Source: Cyanobacteria bacterium FACHB-DQ100
GTDB taxonomy: Bacteria; Cyanobacteriota; Cyanobacteriia; Leptolyngbyales; Leptolyngbyaceae
Length of the DNA: 37,667 bases
Direction of reading: 5' to 3'
Assembly (NCBI GenBank): GCA_014695195.1
Contig: JACJNW010000020.1
Span: 1-37,667, forward strand
Part shown: piece by piece, positions 17,573-25,861 of the stretch
Numbering within the stretch: the stretch's first letter is position 1
Layout: the number at the start of each line of letters is the position of its first letter
Translations under genes and position numbers: made by a program
Notes under the pieces: model-generated
What the model saw: the letters and a program-made list of their open reading frames with translations, nothing else
Databases searched by the model: none
Told to the model about the DNA's origin: nothing

Positions 17573-18064
17573 ATGCAACGTCCTCGTTATGCCGATAAGG
17601 CTAGCACCCAAACTCTCGAAGAAGGGTTGGCAGAATACTACACCCTCAATCCCCATCTCACGCTACCTGAAACCCAGCCACCTGAATTTGCCAGAATTCT
17701 GCGTGCTCATGATGTCGGTCATGTCATTTATGGCTGTGACACCGGAATGTACGACGAGTTAAAACTCCTACCGCTGTTTTGGTGGACAAGTGAGTGTACC
17801 TTTCAACGGTTCCGGGAAATGAGAATGAACAATTCTGCTGTGATTGATGTGATGTACAACGACCTGATTCGAGACAAAGGCTCATTATGGCTGTATGGCA
17901 GTATTCTCAAGGTGCTTCCACAACTCATGCCGGATCTGATTTCGCTTTGGTTAAAAACGCGCAATCGCGCCCATCAAGTTCCCTTTCTAGGCTTTGAACC
18001 TCTACTCGATCGCTCTCTTCTAGATATTCGCCAGGAGTACGACTTACTGCCACTGCTTAAATAA
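17573..18064 (+). CDS. Coq4-like protein
   Basis: The central AHDVGHVIYGCDTGMYDE matches the Coq4 zinc motif HDxxHx11E exactly (His-Asp-Val-Gly-His, eleven residues, Glu). In eukaryotes Coq4 is an essential ubiquinone-biosynthesis factor, reported to act on C1 of the ring. Bacterial relatives exist but are poorly characterised, and cyanobacteria make plastoquinone rather than ubiquinone. The protein is 163 residues from the ATG at 17573. An upstream ATG at 17519 would overlap the divergent TetR start and put the operator inside the gene, so I reject it. GGGA lies about 10 bp upstream. Control by the TetR at 16936 is likely. Confidence 0.72.
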   Translation: MQRPRYADKASTQTLEEGLAEYYTLNPHLTLPETQPPEFARILRAHDVGHVIYGCDTGMYDELKLLPLFWWTSECTFQRFREMRMNNSAVIDVMYNDLIRDKGSLWLYGSILKVLPQLMPDLISLWLKTRNRAHQVPFLGFEPLLDRSLLDIRQEYDLLPLLK

Positions 18065-18084
18065 GCAAGTCTAGTCATTATCTT

Positions 18085-18108
18085 GAGAAGTTGATTAATC
18101 AAGCTCTC
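18085..18108. terminator. Possible bidirectional hairpin between convergent genes
   Basis: The imperfect palindrome GAGAAG-TTGATTAATCAA-GCTCTC falls in the 45-bp gap between the stops of the Coq4-like gene and the convergent SDR gene. The position suits a shared terminator, but there is no clear U-tract. Confidence 0.35.
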
Positions 18109-18109
18109 C

Positions 18110-18814
18110 TTACCAGGGCACAGGCTTACCATCTCGAAAGAAGCCGCCTGTCGGTCCATCGTCAGGTAGCATCGCCGCCCAAACGACACTGGCGGCACCA
18201 TCTTCTACAGGTCGCCCCCCTGCTCCTCCCATATCGGTTGCCACCCAACCCGGACAGACCGCATTCACCAAAATCCCTGCACTCTTCAGTTCAGCCGCTA
18301 GAGAACGGGTAAATGCGTTTAATGCCGCTTTAGAAACGCTATAAGCAGGAGTGCTGTTGTCCATAGTGGTGATCGACCCCGCTCCACTGGAAACATTAAC
18401 AATTCGGCCGTGTTGGCTACGTCGCAGTAAGGGGACAAATACCTTACACATCCGCCACGGTCCGAATGTATTGGTACTGATTGCTTCCTGCACTGTATCA
18501 AAATCCGCTGTACTGGGTTGCTGCCAAGTATCGTAGAGGATGCCCGCATTGTTGACCAAAATATCTAGGCTTCCATACTCCTGCTCTACTTGAGCCGCAA
18601 GCCGAGCCATACTTCCCGAATCAGCGACATCGAGTTGGCGGGGAAGAACTTGTAACCCTGCGTCGATTAGTTGCGCCGCTGCCCTTTCACCTTTTTGCAA
18701 ATCCCGCGAACCCAGAATTACGGTCATGCCTTTGTGAGCGAGTTGCCGCACCACCTCCAGCCCAATTCCACGATTTGCGCCTGTAACAATGGCAATACGT
18801 TCTGCTTGTAGCAT
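18110..18814 (-). CDS. Short-chain dehydrogenase/reductase
   Basis: This is a classical SDR of about 234 residues. It has TGANRGIG for the dinucleotide, NNAG (in ILVNNAGIL), a catalytic Ser in VNVSSGAG and the YSVSK catalytic Tyr/Lys, ending in the FFRDGKPVPW typical of carbonyl-reductase-like cyanobacterial SDRs. SRD after strand 2 suggests NADP(H) preference. The start is probably the ATG at 18814 (MLQAERIAIVTGA); an ATG at 18829 would add five residues. The substrate is unknown. It is convergent with the Coq4-like gene. Confidence 0.92.
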   Translation of the reverse strand: MLQAERIAIVTGANRGIGLEVVRQLAHKGMTVILGSRDLQKGERAAAQLIDAGLQVLPRQLDVADSGSMARLAAQVEQEYGSLDILVNNAGILYDTWQQPSTADFDTVQEAISTNTFGPWRMCKVFVPLLRRSQHGRIVNVSSGAGSITTMDNSTPAYSVSKAALNAFTRSLAAELKSAGILVNAVCPGWVATDMGGAGGRPVEDGAASVVWAAMLPDDGPTGGFFRDGKPVPW

Positions 18815-18898
18815 AGGTGATCGCTCCATTTATAAAGGGGACAACATCATCCTATGACCTCTAGACAGCTATCTCAAGTTACAGTTGGAGGACTAGTG

Positions 18899-19033
18899 GG
18901 CGTTGCTGAATGAAGAAATGAATCAGGAACGTGAGCAAGATGCTCACACTACAAAAATTTGGAATGAATTAGGTAGTGTGAGCGTCTCGCTCACGTTTCA
19001 ATCAGGCAAATCATACAGTAATTCAGCAACGCC
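18899..19033. mobile_element. 135-bp miniature element, GGCGTTGCTGAAT termini
   Basis: The perfect 13-bp terminal inverted repeats are GGCGTTGCTGAAT (18899-18911) and ATTCAGCAACGCC (19021-19033). Inside is a long hairpin with arms at about 18928-18952 and 18973-18997 (AACGTGAGC... / ...GCTCACGTT). No target duplication is evident. The element at 26597-26764 has identical termini. Confidence 0.75.
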
Positions 19034-19082
19034 ATCACGTCTTTACGAAGCAGTCATGGATAGCAGATTCCGTCTACTCCAG

Positions 19083-20357
19083 TTAAGGAGCGACGTAAAA
19101 ATCGGAACTTAGAGTCAGCCGCAGGTCGTTGGACGGATCAATCACAATCAAGTTACCAGGAGTCTGTGTTGGATTGGTCTGCCCACCTGTTGCACTTGTC
19201 AGGATGCTGCCCAAATCTACTTTTTGCCCCAACAGGACGGATAGCGCTGCCCTAGCTGCCGCAGAGGTAACAGCATCTTTCAGCGTTCCAGGATTGGTGT
19301 TTTGGTCGATCTTTTGTCCATTAACCACCTGTGATCGGGCAATGAGGGGATAGGAGCGAGTGCCAATCGTCACCTGTTGAGCAAGATACTGGGTTCCCAG
19401 AACTTGAGAGTTGCTGCTCACCGGAACCAGTTGACCGACAATTTCGCTGTCTCTCGGAATGACGACCGTTCCTTGAGCGCTTTTGATGTCATCGACAACG
19501 CGCAGGGTGAGGTTGTTGATAGTTTCGCCAGGAGTTACCACAATTTTGTTAGAACCGAGATACCGAATATTAACCGTCGTTCCTTGGGACACTTTGTAGC
19601 GGGGATCGGTGCTGACCGGAGAAGGCGTTGGGGTGGTGCCCGTCGTGGGTGAGGCGGTGATGCGGGCAATGTAGGAGTTAGCACCCTCGCTTGTGGCGAT
19701 CGGGGCGAGCTTTCCTTGGTTGACTAATGCCTGATAGATATACGCGGCAACATCGGCACGAGTTGCGGTTGCATTAGGACTAAGGAAGTTGACGTTAGGA
19801 TAGTTGACCACCACACTGCGTTCTGCCGCAGCTGCAACGCCCGTCTTCGCATAGTCGGGAATTTCTCCGCTGTCTCTGAAATTTGCCAGCGTGGTTGCGG
19901 TTGCGCCAGTGGGGGTGTAGTTTAAGCCGCTAGACAGCGATACGAGAGCTTGTACTTTGGGAATTTGCTGTTCGGGTTTGAAGGTATTGTCGGGATAACC
20001 GCTCATGAAGCCTGTTTCGTAGGCTTTGTTGATGGCGGCGGCTGCCCAGTATTTGGCGGCAACATCATTAAACCCACGGGCGACGCGGACTTGGTTGCTG
20101 GTAAAGGCGTTTTTGACGATCGCGGCGAATTGCGCGCGGGTGACCGGGGCATCAGGTTTGAAGGTGCCGTCGGGGAAGCCAGCGATGATCTGTTTGTCAG
20201 CAAGTGCTTCGATGAAGGGTCTTGCCCAATGGGTGCGGGTGTCGGTGAAATTAGCGGCAGTGGCGGGAGCCGAAGTGACGATCGGGACGACAGCACTTGC
20301 GGTCATACCCAAGACTAGCAGTAGGGCACTTGATGACAGATGACGAACGTTAGACAT
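19083..20357 (-). CDS. SLH-domain envelope protein
   Basis: The 424-residue product starts at the ATG at 20357, with an ACGGAG ribosome site about 9 bp upstream. A signal peptide (LLLVLGMTASAVVPIVTSA, then PATAA) is followed by three SLH repeats: FTDTRTHWARPFIEALADK with FPDGTFKPD; FNDVAAKYWAAAAINKAYE with YPDNTFKPE; and a weaker third, FRDSGEIPDYAKTGV. A Thr/Pro linker (GTTPTPSPVSTDP) then leads to a beta-rich domain of about 170 residues (NIRYLGSNKIVV, VVIPRDSEIVGQL) that resembles TrbI/VirB10-like conjugal proteins. SLH domains anchor to peptidoglycan-linked polymers, so a periplasmic or outer-envelope role is expected. It appears to be a single-gene unit. Confidence 0.9.
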   Translation of the reverse strand: MSNVRHLSSSALLLVLGMTASAVVPIVTSAPATAANFTDTRTHWARPFIEALADKQIIAGFPDGTFKPDAPVTRAQFAAIVKNAFTSNQVRVARGFNDVAAKYWAAAAINKAYETGFMSGYPDNTFKPEQQIPKVQALVSLSSGLNYTPTGATATTLANFRDSGEIPDYAKTGVAAAAERSVVVNYPNVNFLSPNATATRADVAAYIYQALVNQGKLAPIATSEGANSYIARITASPTTGTTPTPSPVSTDPRYKVSQGTTVNIRYLGSNKIVVTPGETINNLTLRVVDDIKSAQGTVVIPRDSEIVGQLVPVSSNSQVLGTQYLAQQVTIGTRSYPLIARSQVVNGQKIDQNTNPGTLKDAVTSAAARAALSVLLGQKVDLGSILTSATGGQTNPTQTPGNLIVIDPSNDLRLTLSSDFYVAP

Positions 20358-20686
20358 TGAGAAAACTCCGTAAAGCTTGAGAGAGTGCGATCGCAAAAGG
20401 GCTTTTCAGTGATGCTTGTTAGCTCACCGTTTATAAGTTCAACAAAGGATGCAATCGTGGATTCGCCCGTACTTCATTGTTCGGCTGCGATCGCGCATTC
20501 ATTGACTACTCAGTAGTTCCGACTGAGGCTATAGAACTTTGTTCCCAAGACTTTTTATTCAGATAGAGAAGTGATGTAGAGGTCGAGGGCATCCGTAAAA
20601 GATTTGGGAGGGAAATGTCTGATTTGACACTTTGATCTTTTTACCGCAGATGTTTAACTTTGAGCTAAATCAAACAGCTCTAGAGG
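20358..20686. promoter_or_regulatory. Upstream region of the SLH gene
   Basis: No coding region is recognised in these 329 bp. The SLH promoter should lie here. A perfect small palindrome, ACTACT-C-AGTAGT (20505-20517), and two GCGATCGC-like sites are the only marked structures. Confidence 0.4.
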
Positions 20687-20899
20687 TTACATGCTTAAGG
20701 GCTGCTTCTGAACGTGAGAATAGCCCAATATTTTGCTATCTATCGTCACCAATGGGCAACTAGTCAATCGTGCTGTTGCTACGATAATTTGGTCGGCTGG
20801 ATCTCGATGAAAATCACCAGGAAGCTGAGTAGATTCTACGCAAATTCGGGGGGTTAGCTCCAAAAGACGCATCCCAGGATAGGCTAACGCTTGATGGCG
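20687..20899 (-). pseudogene. VapC-type PIN-domain toxin, C-terminal fragment
   Basis: The frame reads ALAYPGMRLLELTPRICVES, then TQLPGDFHRDPADQIIVATA and RLTSCPLVTIDSKILGY. This is the C-terminal half of a cyanobacterial VapC, with the catalytic DPAD...VTIDSKI acidic residues. The N-terminal half with the first catalytic Asp is missing: the frame ends at TAA just upstream of 20899, next to an IS1-type fragment. No VapB antitoxin is adjacent. An ATG at 20872 could give a 61-residue peptide, which should be inactive. Confidence 0.78.
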
Positions 20900-20931
20900 T
20901 TACATAATAGAGGGAGGAACAGAGGTGACGA

Positions 20932-21063
20932 ATGATGGACTGTCCCGACTGCCACTCAACTCATATTCGCAAGAACGGCAAGCGCAGAGGCAAGCAGAAT
21001 CACATCTGCGTGGAGTGTAAACGCCAATTTCTAGATCGCTATGATCCGTCTGATTGTCTCTGA
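20932..21063 (+). pseudogene. IS1-family InsA-like N-terminal zinc ribbon, fragment
   Basis: Forty-three codons read MMDCPDCHSTHIRKNGKRRG, then KQNHICVECKRQFLDRYDP. This is the CxxC...CxxC ribbon that opens IS1-type transposases. After YDP the expected helix-turn-helix does not follow; the sequence passes into an unrelated large gene. A ribosome site (GAGGTGA) lies upstream. Its left edge abuts the truncated vapC and its right edge the truncated giant gene, so the insertion or a later deletion cut both. Confidence 0.75.
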
Positions 21064-21898
21064 TGGCATGAGTTCTACCGTGATCAACTCCGTCACAGCA
21101 GGTCGCAAGGCACGAATTTTAGTGATTGATGACGAAGCGCGATTGGCTTCGCCAAGCCCCGAAGGATCGCATGGTAGCGAGGTCTTGCACGATCGCAATA
21201 ATCGCGCAATTCCCCCTGAAGAACTGAACCAGCTTTACGACAAGATGGGCGACGGAACGATGCTGGTTGCCACACCTGTCATGAAGCGCCTGCTAACCAT
21301 AACAGAGGTCGAGCAAGTGATCGTCAAAGTTTTAGAAAAAGCTGGCATCGAGGCAGATGTTTCTGAACTCATCGATATCTATCAGCGAGAAGGCACCTTC
21401 AAAACAGCACCCATCCCATCCGAGGCTGCTGAAGCGCTCGATAAACGCCTTAACTATCTGGCTCGCACAACCGTGACTCAGTTCCGCGCTGCCACTCCAG
21501 ACCTTCCTGGCATGGTAAAGGGAACACTGGCAACGAGCCGATGGTGTGAGCGATTAGGAGTAGACGCGATCATCTCCAAAAACGACATCAAAGGGGATGA
21601 TGGTATTCTCTCTAAGCCGGGGATCAAAGAAGTTGAGGAATTCTGGATTAATCGTAAATCGGATGGGAAGTACGGTGAGCAGGTGGTCGGTCCACAAGTC
21701 AAAGGCTGCATTCCTGACGCAACGCTGACCGAATTTAATCCGCGTATGTTGGCGCAAGCCGAGGCACTGGCAGCGGTTGCAGTTGACCCACGACGATTAG
21801 GGCAATACTACCTGGATCAAAAGGACAAACAGCGAGAAGTTCTGGCAACTGACGATAGCGAAGTAGACGAGCAATCTGATGGCTCTATGAGGTCTTGA
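21041..21898 (+). pseudogene. Giant polymerase-like gene, 5' part (N-truncated, ends at a frameshift)
   Basis: The first few codons come from the IS1 fragment; own sequence starts near 21049 (LIVSDGMSSTVINSVTAGRK). Features seen are ARILVIDDEA, a palindrome-encoded RLASPSPEGSH insert, IPPEELNQLYDKMGDGTMLV, KGTLATSRWCERLG and VVGPQVKGCIP. I recognise no family in this part alone. The TGA at 21896 is a frame error: the sequence continues coherently in another frame from 21895 (LKSDQFGQLDQFSKINYELD). The true start is lost, so an ATG at 21041 is unlikely to be a native start. Confidence 0.55.
21139..21170. repeat. Short dispersed palindromic repeat inside coding sequence
   Basis: GCGATTGGCTTCGCCAAG and the following CCCCGAAGGATCGC form a small hairpin (TTGGC-TTC-GCCAA) bounded by HIP1-like GCGAT/ATCGC ends. 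It resembles short repeats dispersed in cyanobacterial genomes. Here it encodes an out-of-place RLASPSPEGSH stretch in the giant gene. Confidence 0.5.
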
Positions 21899-22317
21899 AG
21901 TCTGATCAGTTCGGGCAACTAGATCAATTTAGCAAGATTAACTATGAACTGGATCGCTACCTGCGCGGTGAACGAGTCGATCTAGCTGTAGGTGGCATCT
22001 ACGTTCCCTCCGCAATAGCACAGCACCACGCCCAGATGATGCCTTAGGAGGTTTGTAATAGAGACTTGCCACATGGCGCGATCGTGGCGTATTACCGCTT
22101 TCCCTTCCCCAGCGTGGGAGCCGCCGCGATCGCAGTTAACAACACCAAAGTCCTAGCGCAAGCAGATCCAGAAGCATTTCGGAAAGAGGGGGTTGCCTAT
22201 CTGAATCCGTGGACGGCAAAGCACGTTGCAATCACTGATTTTGACAAAGATGCCAATGGCTATTTTGTTGGCTATCTCCCTACGGTTGAGGATGTGCCCA
22301 ATCAGATTCGAGCGTAG
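21895..22317 (+). pseudogene. Giant polymerase-like gene, middle part with DFDKD loop and two in-frame TAGs
   Basis: This part is continuous in one frame with the 975-codon part downstream, interrupted by TAG at 22045-22047 and 22315-22317. Between the stops it reads GAIVAYYRFPFPSVG, then about 30 residues, then EGVAYLNPWTAKHV and AITDFDKDANGYFVGYLP. The order R-x-P ... LN ... DFDxD ... P is that of the second double-psi beta barrel of RNA polymerases (NRAP ... NADFDGD in beta prime), where the three Asp bind the catalytic magnesium. All three Asp are kept (22237-22251); Lys replaces the usual Gly. This is my pattern match, not a search result. TAGGAGG at 22045 could be a ribosome site for TTG 22066, which would make the parts separate chains. 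Confidence 0.5.
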
Positions 22318-25245
22318 TTGGCATCGACCGTCGATCAATCACCTGCCGAGCAGTACGAAGCCGGACGATCGCTGTTCGGGCAATTAATCGCCCAGATGCA
22401 AACTGAGCCAGAGCACGCTCTAATTCGTCCTGGTGATTTTCCAGTTGCCGTTGCTGAAATCATCGATCGTAATGCCCCAGACCGAAAACCGCCAGAAATC
22501 GTGAAGCAGAAGAAAGTCAAACACGCCTGGGAGCAGGCACACGAATCCCTGTCTGAAGCAATCTGGAGAGCCTGGGAAATTACCGCGAATAATCCCACGG
22601 GCAAAGTGGCGAATGTCGGTATGATTCTTCAGTCTCTCGCGTTAGAGACCCAGTACATTGCTGCTGAGCAGAAAGAGCCATTGCTAGTCCAGATTTCAAC
22701 CCATTACAAGAAACTGCTGAATTCTGATACCGTTATTCCTGACGACACAGCCCTTCTCTCAAATGGCTTCCCTGCTTACGGTTTTAGAAATCGGATGGAC
22801 GCGATCGCGCAAGCTGCTGAGCAATTATCGACAATGCTGGATGTCGAGCAGCGGCAGCAGTTCGTCGAAGCCCAACTCAACAATGTTTATCAGCTTTTAA
22901 CAGATGTCGTTGACGGTCCCAACGCGGTTAACCTGCAAACGGCAGTTGATACTGCTAAAAGTTCAAAGGGCATTGATAAATCGATTCAAGCGTTTGCCAA
23001 AGCTCTCGCCCACAGACTCCATGAACTTCGTCAGCATCAGAAGGACCCAACGATTTACACGAATGGGAAGCTGATGCCGACTAATACTCAGGAACCGATC
23101 GGGTGGGGCGTGGAAGCGATGAACCGTCTCTACGAAGCAACTCAATTGGCGGAGTATTCGAACGAAGCATACCGGGATCTTTTTCCTAAGGATTTCACGC
23201 CGGAACAGGAAGAAAAAGCCCTTATGCTCGTGGAAGCCTACAACAATTTGGTGAAGCAAACGATCGAAACCAAAGAACGACTGCGCGAGAATCGTCCAGA
23301 AGACCAGCAACCCACGCTTATCTTGACCTCGCCTAAAACAGGCAAACATCTAACGCTCCAGCGACTTTGTGATGTCAACCCGGACGACTCACCGATTTGG
23401 GAAGCAAATAGTGAAACCAATTGGCAGACCTTCATTCAGGCAAATCCTAGAGTCACAAAGAGCAATCCAGAGCAATTTCTCGTTCAGCGGGTTCTCCGTG
23501 CTGAAGATGGAACAGAAACGCGAATTCCTCTGGGTTTTGTTGCGCCGGAGTCAGCGATCACACATAACCTGGAAGAGCGCTTTGGGCAGCATTCGCGAAT
23601 TCCGCTTGCTAATCCATCGGTTCAGTTTCGTCCATCTCTGGTGCTGCAAAGTGATGCCAAAGAACAGTTAGCTAGAGCAGCTCAATATCTTCAAGATGCC
23701 GTCGCAACTATCCCAACCGAAGAACGCATGGCCTACGCTTCGGCAATGTGGCGACAGAGTTCGGGGATGGGCGTTGTCCTCAAGGCATTTACGCGAGAGA
23801 TCTGCCAGCGGCTGCAAGCCGTTCCCGAAATTACCCTGACAGGTATTCAGCGAGAAACGAACGAAGTAGGTCGAATTCCAGATGGGGAATATACGGTCCG
23901 ATTCAGCCAGTACGCCTATCAAACCAAGGGTGGCGAAACTCGGACGACGCAATCTGTTGCGATCGTTGAAGCCGACGGAACAGAGAAACAGTTTGGCGCA
24001 ATTGATCCCCGATCAATGCGACTGCCCGTTGGCACGACCGTTATAGCCCAAATTACGACTCCTCTAGCAGACAAAGTGACAGCAAAAACTCCAGTGGGAG
24101 AGATCAGCATTAAGAAGATTCTGGAGCATGACTTGCGCGATCACGCTTGGCAGCCCGATTCGGCAATGCTTTATATCGGGTATCAAGACCAGATCGCGAT
24201 CGCGCAGGTGGAAATAGATGGCACTCGCAAAACATTAGGTATTCTCGATTCGACCTCCGAGCGGAAATTGAAGAGTTCTAAATTGCTACAAGTAGGAAGT
24301 TTCCAAGGAACTCAGGCAGTTCTCAATCAGGAAGCTGGCAACGTGGCTCAAGTGCAAGTCATGAGTTTGATCGCACAACCTCTTGCTAAATCCGTCCAAC
24401 GAGCAATGCAGGAGCGATCTAGCGAGGTGGCAACAGAACTGGCTACCTCTTCAGCCGTCAAAATCACGGGCAAACCAGTGCAGATGACGTATCCGCTGAT
24501 GATGTACGGCGAGGTAAATCCACTTCCAGTCGGTAACTGTTTGGAGGCAATGCGCGGCTACGGGCGCTGCCACACTACACGCACCTTTGAACCCTACAAA
24601 GCCTATGCTTTCAAAGAAGGCGATGTTGCGATCGCCTATGCGGGAGAACGAAAAGTTACCTTCCGAGTCGGCGAACAATATCGCATTACTCCTGCAATGG
24701 TTGCTGACTCAGCCTACCAACAGCAGTGGGCAGACATGGAAAAACATAGCGCAAAGGCATTGCCTCAGCTTTTCCTGAATAAGCAGGAAGTTTGGGGATT
24801 AAAGATGGAGCCGTTGGGCGACTATGTAGATGGGCGGATTAAGCCATTTCCGCCTACTCAACCGATTCAGGTACAGCCTCTTCAACCTGCACCGCCATCA
24901 GCAGTGGTAGCACCAGAGCAGAGTTACTCACCTTCTAGACAGGAGTTGCTCGATTGGTACACTGCTGTCAAAGCGAAAGGAGACATTTCTCGATTAGAGG
25001 GGATCAAGGCAATCGGAAACCGCTTGAGGCAGGTGTTTAACCAAGAGCAAGGTAATTCTGAAGCCATAGCAGCGCCGCCGCCAGACTATCGGAACTCAGA
25101 GGTTACGATCAGCCTGAATGAGCGAAAAATGATGCGTCGCGATATTACTAATTTTCAGACCGCCATTAGTGCTTTGCACAACTCCGCAGGAACCATGCAG
25201 CTTCAATCTGCTGAAAAAACGCAACCAATTCAAGTCGAACGCTAA
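22318..25245 (+). CDS. Giant polymerase-like gene, 3' part: 975-codon open frame
   Basis: The frame opens at a TTG directly after TAG 22315-22317, with no ribosome site, and belongs with the preceding frame. About residues 85-120 (NNPTGKVANVGMILQSLALE, then TQYIAAEQKEP) recall the G-x-(I/V)-(A/S)-N helix that follows the DxDGD loop in QDE-1/YonO-like polymerases. A long helical region follows, then a beta-rich part (about 500-620, IPDGEYTVRFSQYAYQ), and a block at about 727-846 (GRCHTTRTFEPYKAYAFKEG, MEPLGDYVDGRIKPFPP) that I recall only as a conserved region of unknown function in large cyanobacterial proteins. A Pro/Gln linker leads to a final helical segment. The lack of stops over 2.9 kb argues for recent decay or for retained use of this part. 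Confidence 0.55.
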   Translation: MASTVDQSPAEQYEAGRSLFGQLIAQMQTEPEHALIRPGDFPVAVAEIIDRNAPDRKPPEIVKQKKVKHAWEQAHESLSEAIWRAWEITANNPTGKVANVGMILQSLALETQYIAAEQKEPLLVQISTHYKKLLNSDTVIPDDTALLSNGFPAYGFRNRMDAIAQAAEQLSTMLDVEQRQQFVEAQLNNVYQLLTDVVDGPNAVNLQTAVDTAKSSKGIDKSIQAFAKALAHRLHELRQHQKDPTIYTNGKLMPTNTQEPIGWGVEAMNRLYEATQLAEYSNEAYRDLFPKDFTPEQEEKALMLVEAYNNLVKQTIETKERLRENRPEDQQPTLILTSPKTGKHLTLQRLCDVNPDDSPIWEANSETNWQTFIQANPRVTKSNPEQFLVQRVLRAEDGTETRIPLGFVAPESAITHNLEERFGQHSRIPLANPSVQFRPSLVLQSDAKEQLARAAQYLQDAVATIPTEERMAYASAMWRQSSGMGVVLKAFTREICQRLQAVPEITLTGIQRETNEVGRIPDGEYTVRFSQYAYQTKGGETRTTQSVAIVEADGTEKQFGAIDPRSMRLPVGTTVIAQITTPLADKVTAKTPVGEISIKKILEHDLRDHAWQPDSAMLYIGYQDQIAIAQVEIDGTRKTLGILDSTSERKLKSSKLLQVGSFQGTQAVLNQEAGNVAQVQVMSLIAQPLAKSVQRAMQERSSEVATELATSSAVKITGKPVQMTYPLMMYGEVNPLPVGNCLEAMRGYGRCHTTRTFEPYKAYAFKEGDVAIAYAGERKVTFRVGEQYRITPAMVADSAYQQQWADMEKHSAKALPQLFLNKQEVWGLKMEPLGDYVDGRIKPFPPTQPIQVQPLQPAPPSAVVAPEQSYSPSRQELLDWYTAVKAKGDISRLEGIKAIGNRLRQVFNQEQGNSEAIAAPPPDYRNSEVTISLNERKMMRRDITNFQTAISALHNSAGTMQLQSAEKTQPIQVER

Positions 25246-25764
25246 CGCTCAATTTCCCGGCTGTTATTCTGCTGACTTCGGGATTGGTTCTGCTGTCGCT
25301 CAAAGCTGCGATCAACCTAGCGGGTCATTTGCCTCGAAAGTAGCCATTACTAAAACGTCGAGTACTGGCATCAAACAAGTATTTGGCGCTTTTAGAAATG
25401 GCGATGTTCATGCCAAATAATCCACTAGCTCTCGAATCCTTACAGTGGACATATCCGCATCAATTTCGTGAATCGCACATTGTCGATCACAAGTCGCTTG
25501 ATTTGCTACTCCAGTGAAGTTAGCGCAAGGCGCAGGGCAAGGAAATTGCTCCAAATGACGAATTAAACTTAGAGATTTTGGTTTCCCATAACTTGTCTTG
25601 TGTTCATTCGACAAACCGCTAGAAGTGCTCCAGAACATTTGTTACAGAGCCCTTTAGAGGTTATATTTTGAGAATCACAAACGACCGGATACTGTTGGCG
25701 AACTCAGATTGGGATCACAATCAGGTTTCTGCCAAAGCTGCAAATCGAGAGACGCGATTTTTTG
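25246..25764. other. 519-bp stretch without a recognisable gene
   Basis: Neither strand shows a family I know. A minus-strand frame at 25408-25638 ends STVRIRELVDYLA, which looks protein-like but is short and lacks a convincing start. The DNA lies between the giant gene and the IS6 element and may be decayed sequence. Confidence 0.4.
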
Positions 25765-25861
25765 GGTTGTGTCGCAAAAATGGTAGGGTAGGGAGGCTCA
25801 ATTTTCGGTTCTGTCGCAAAGCTTTTAAAGCGACATACGAACTGGTTTCGTTCGTATTGTT

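Noticed and set aside
21895-25245. Genome-wide TAG recoding or selenocysteine/pyrrolysine use
   Set aside because: TAG ends intact genes elsewhere in the window and a frameshift also breaks this gene; decay is simpler.
25408-25638. Minus-strand 76-codon ORF ending RIRELVDYLA
   Set aside because: The end looks protein-like but there is no start signal, no family and no supporting neighbour; left as unassigned.
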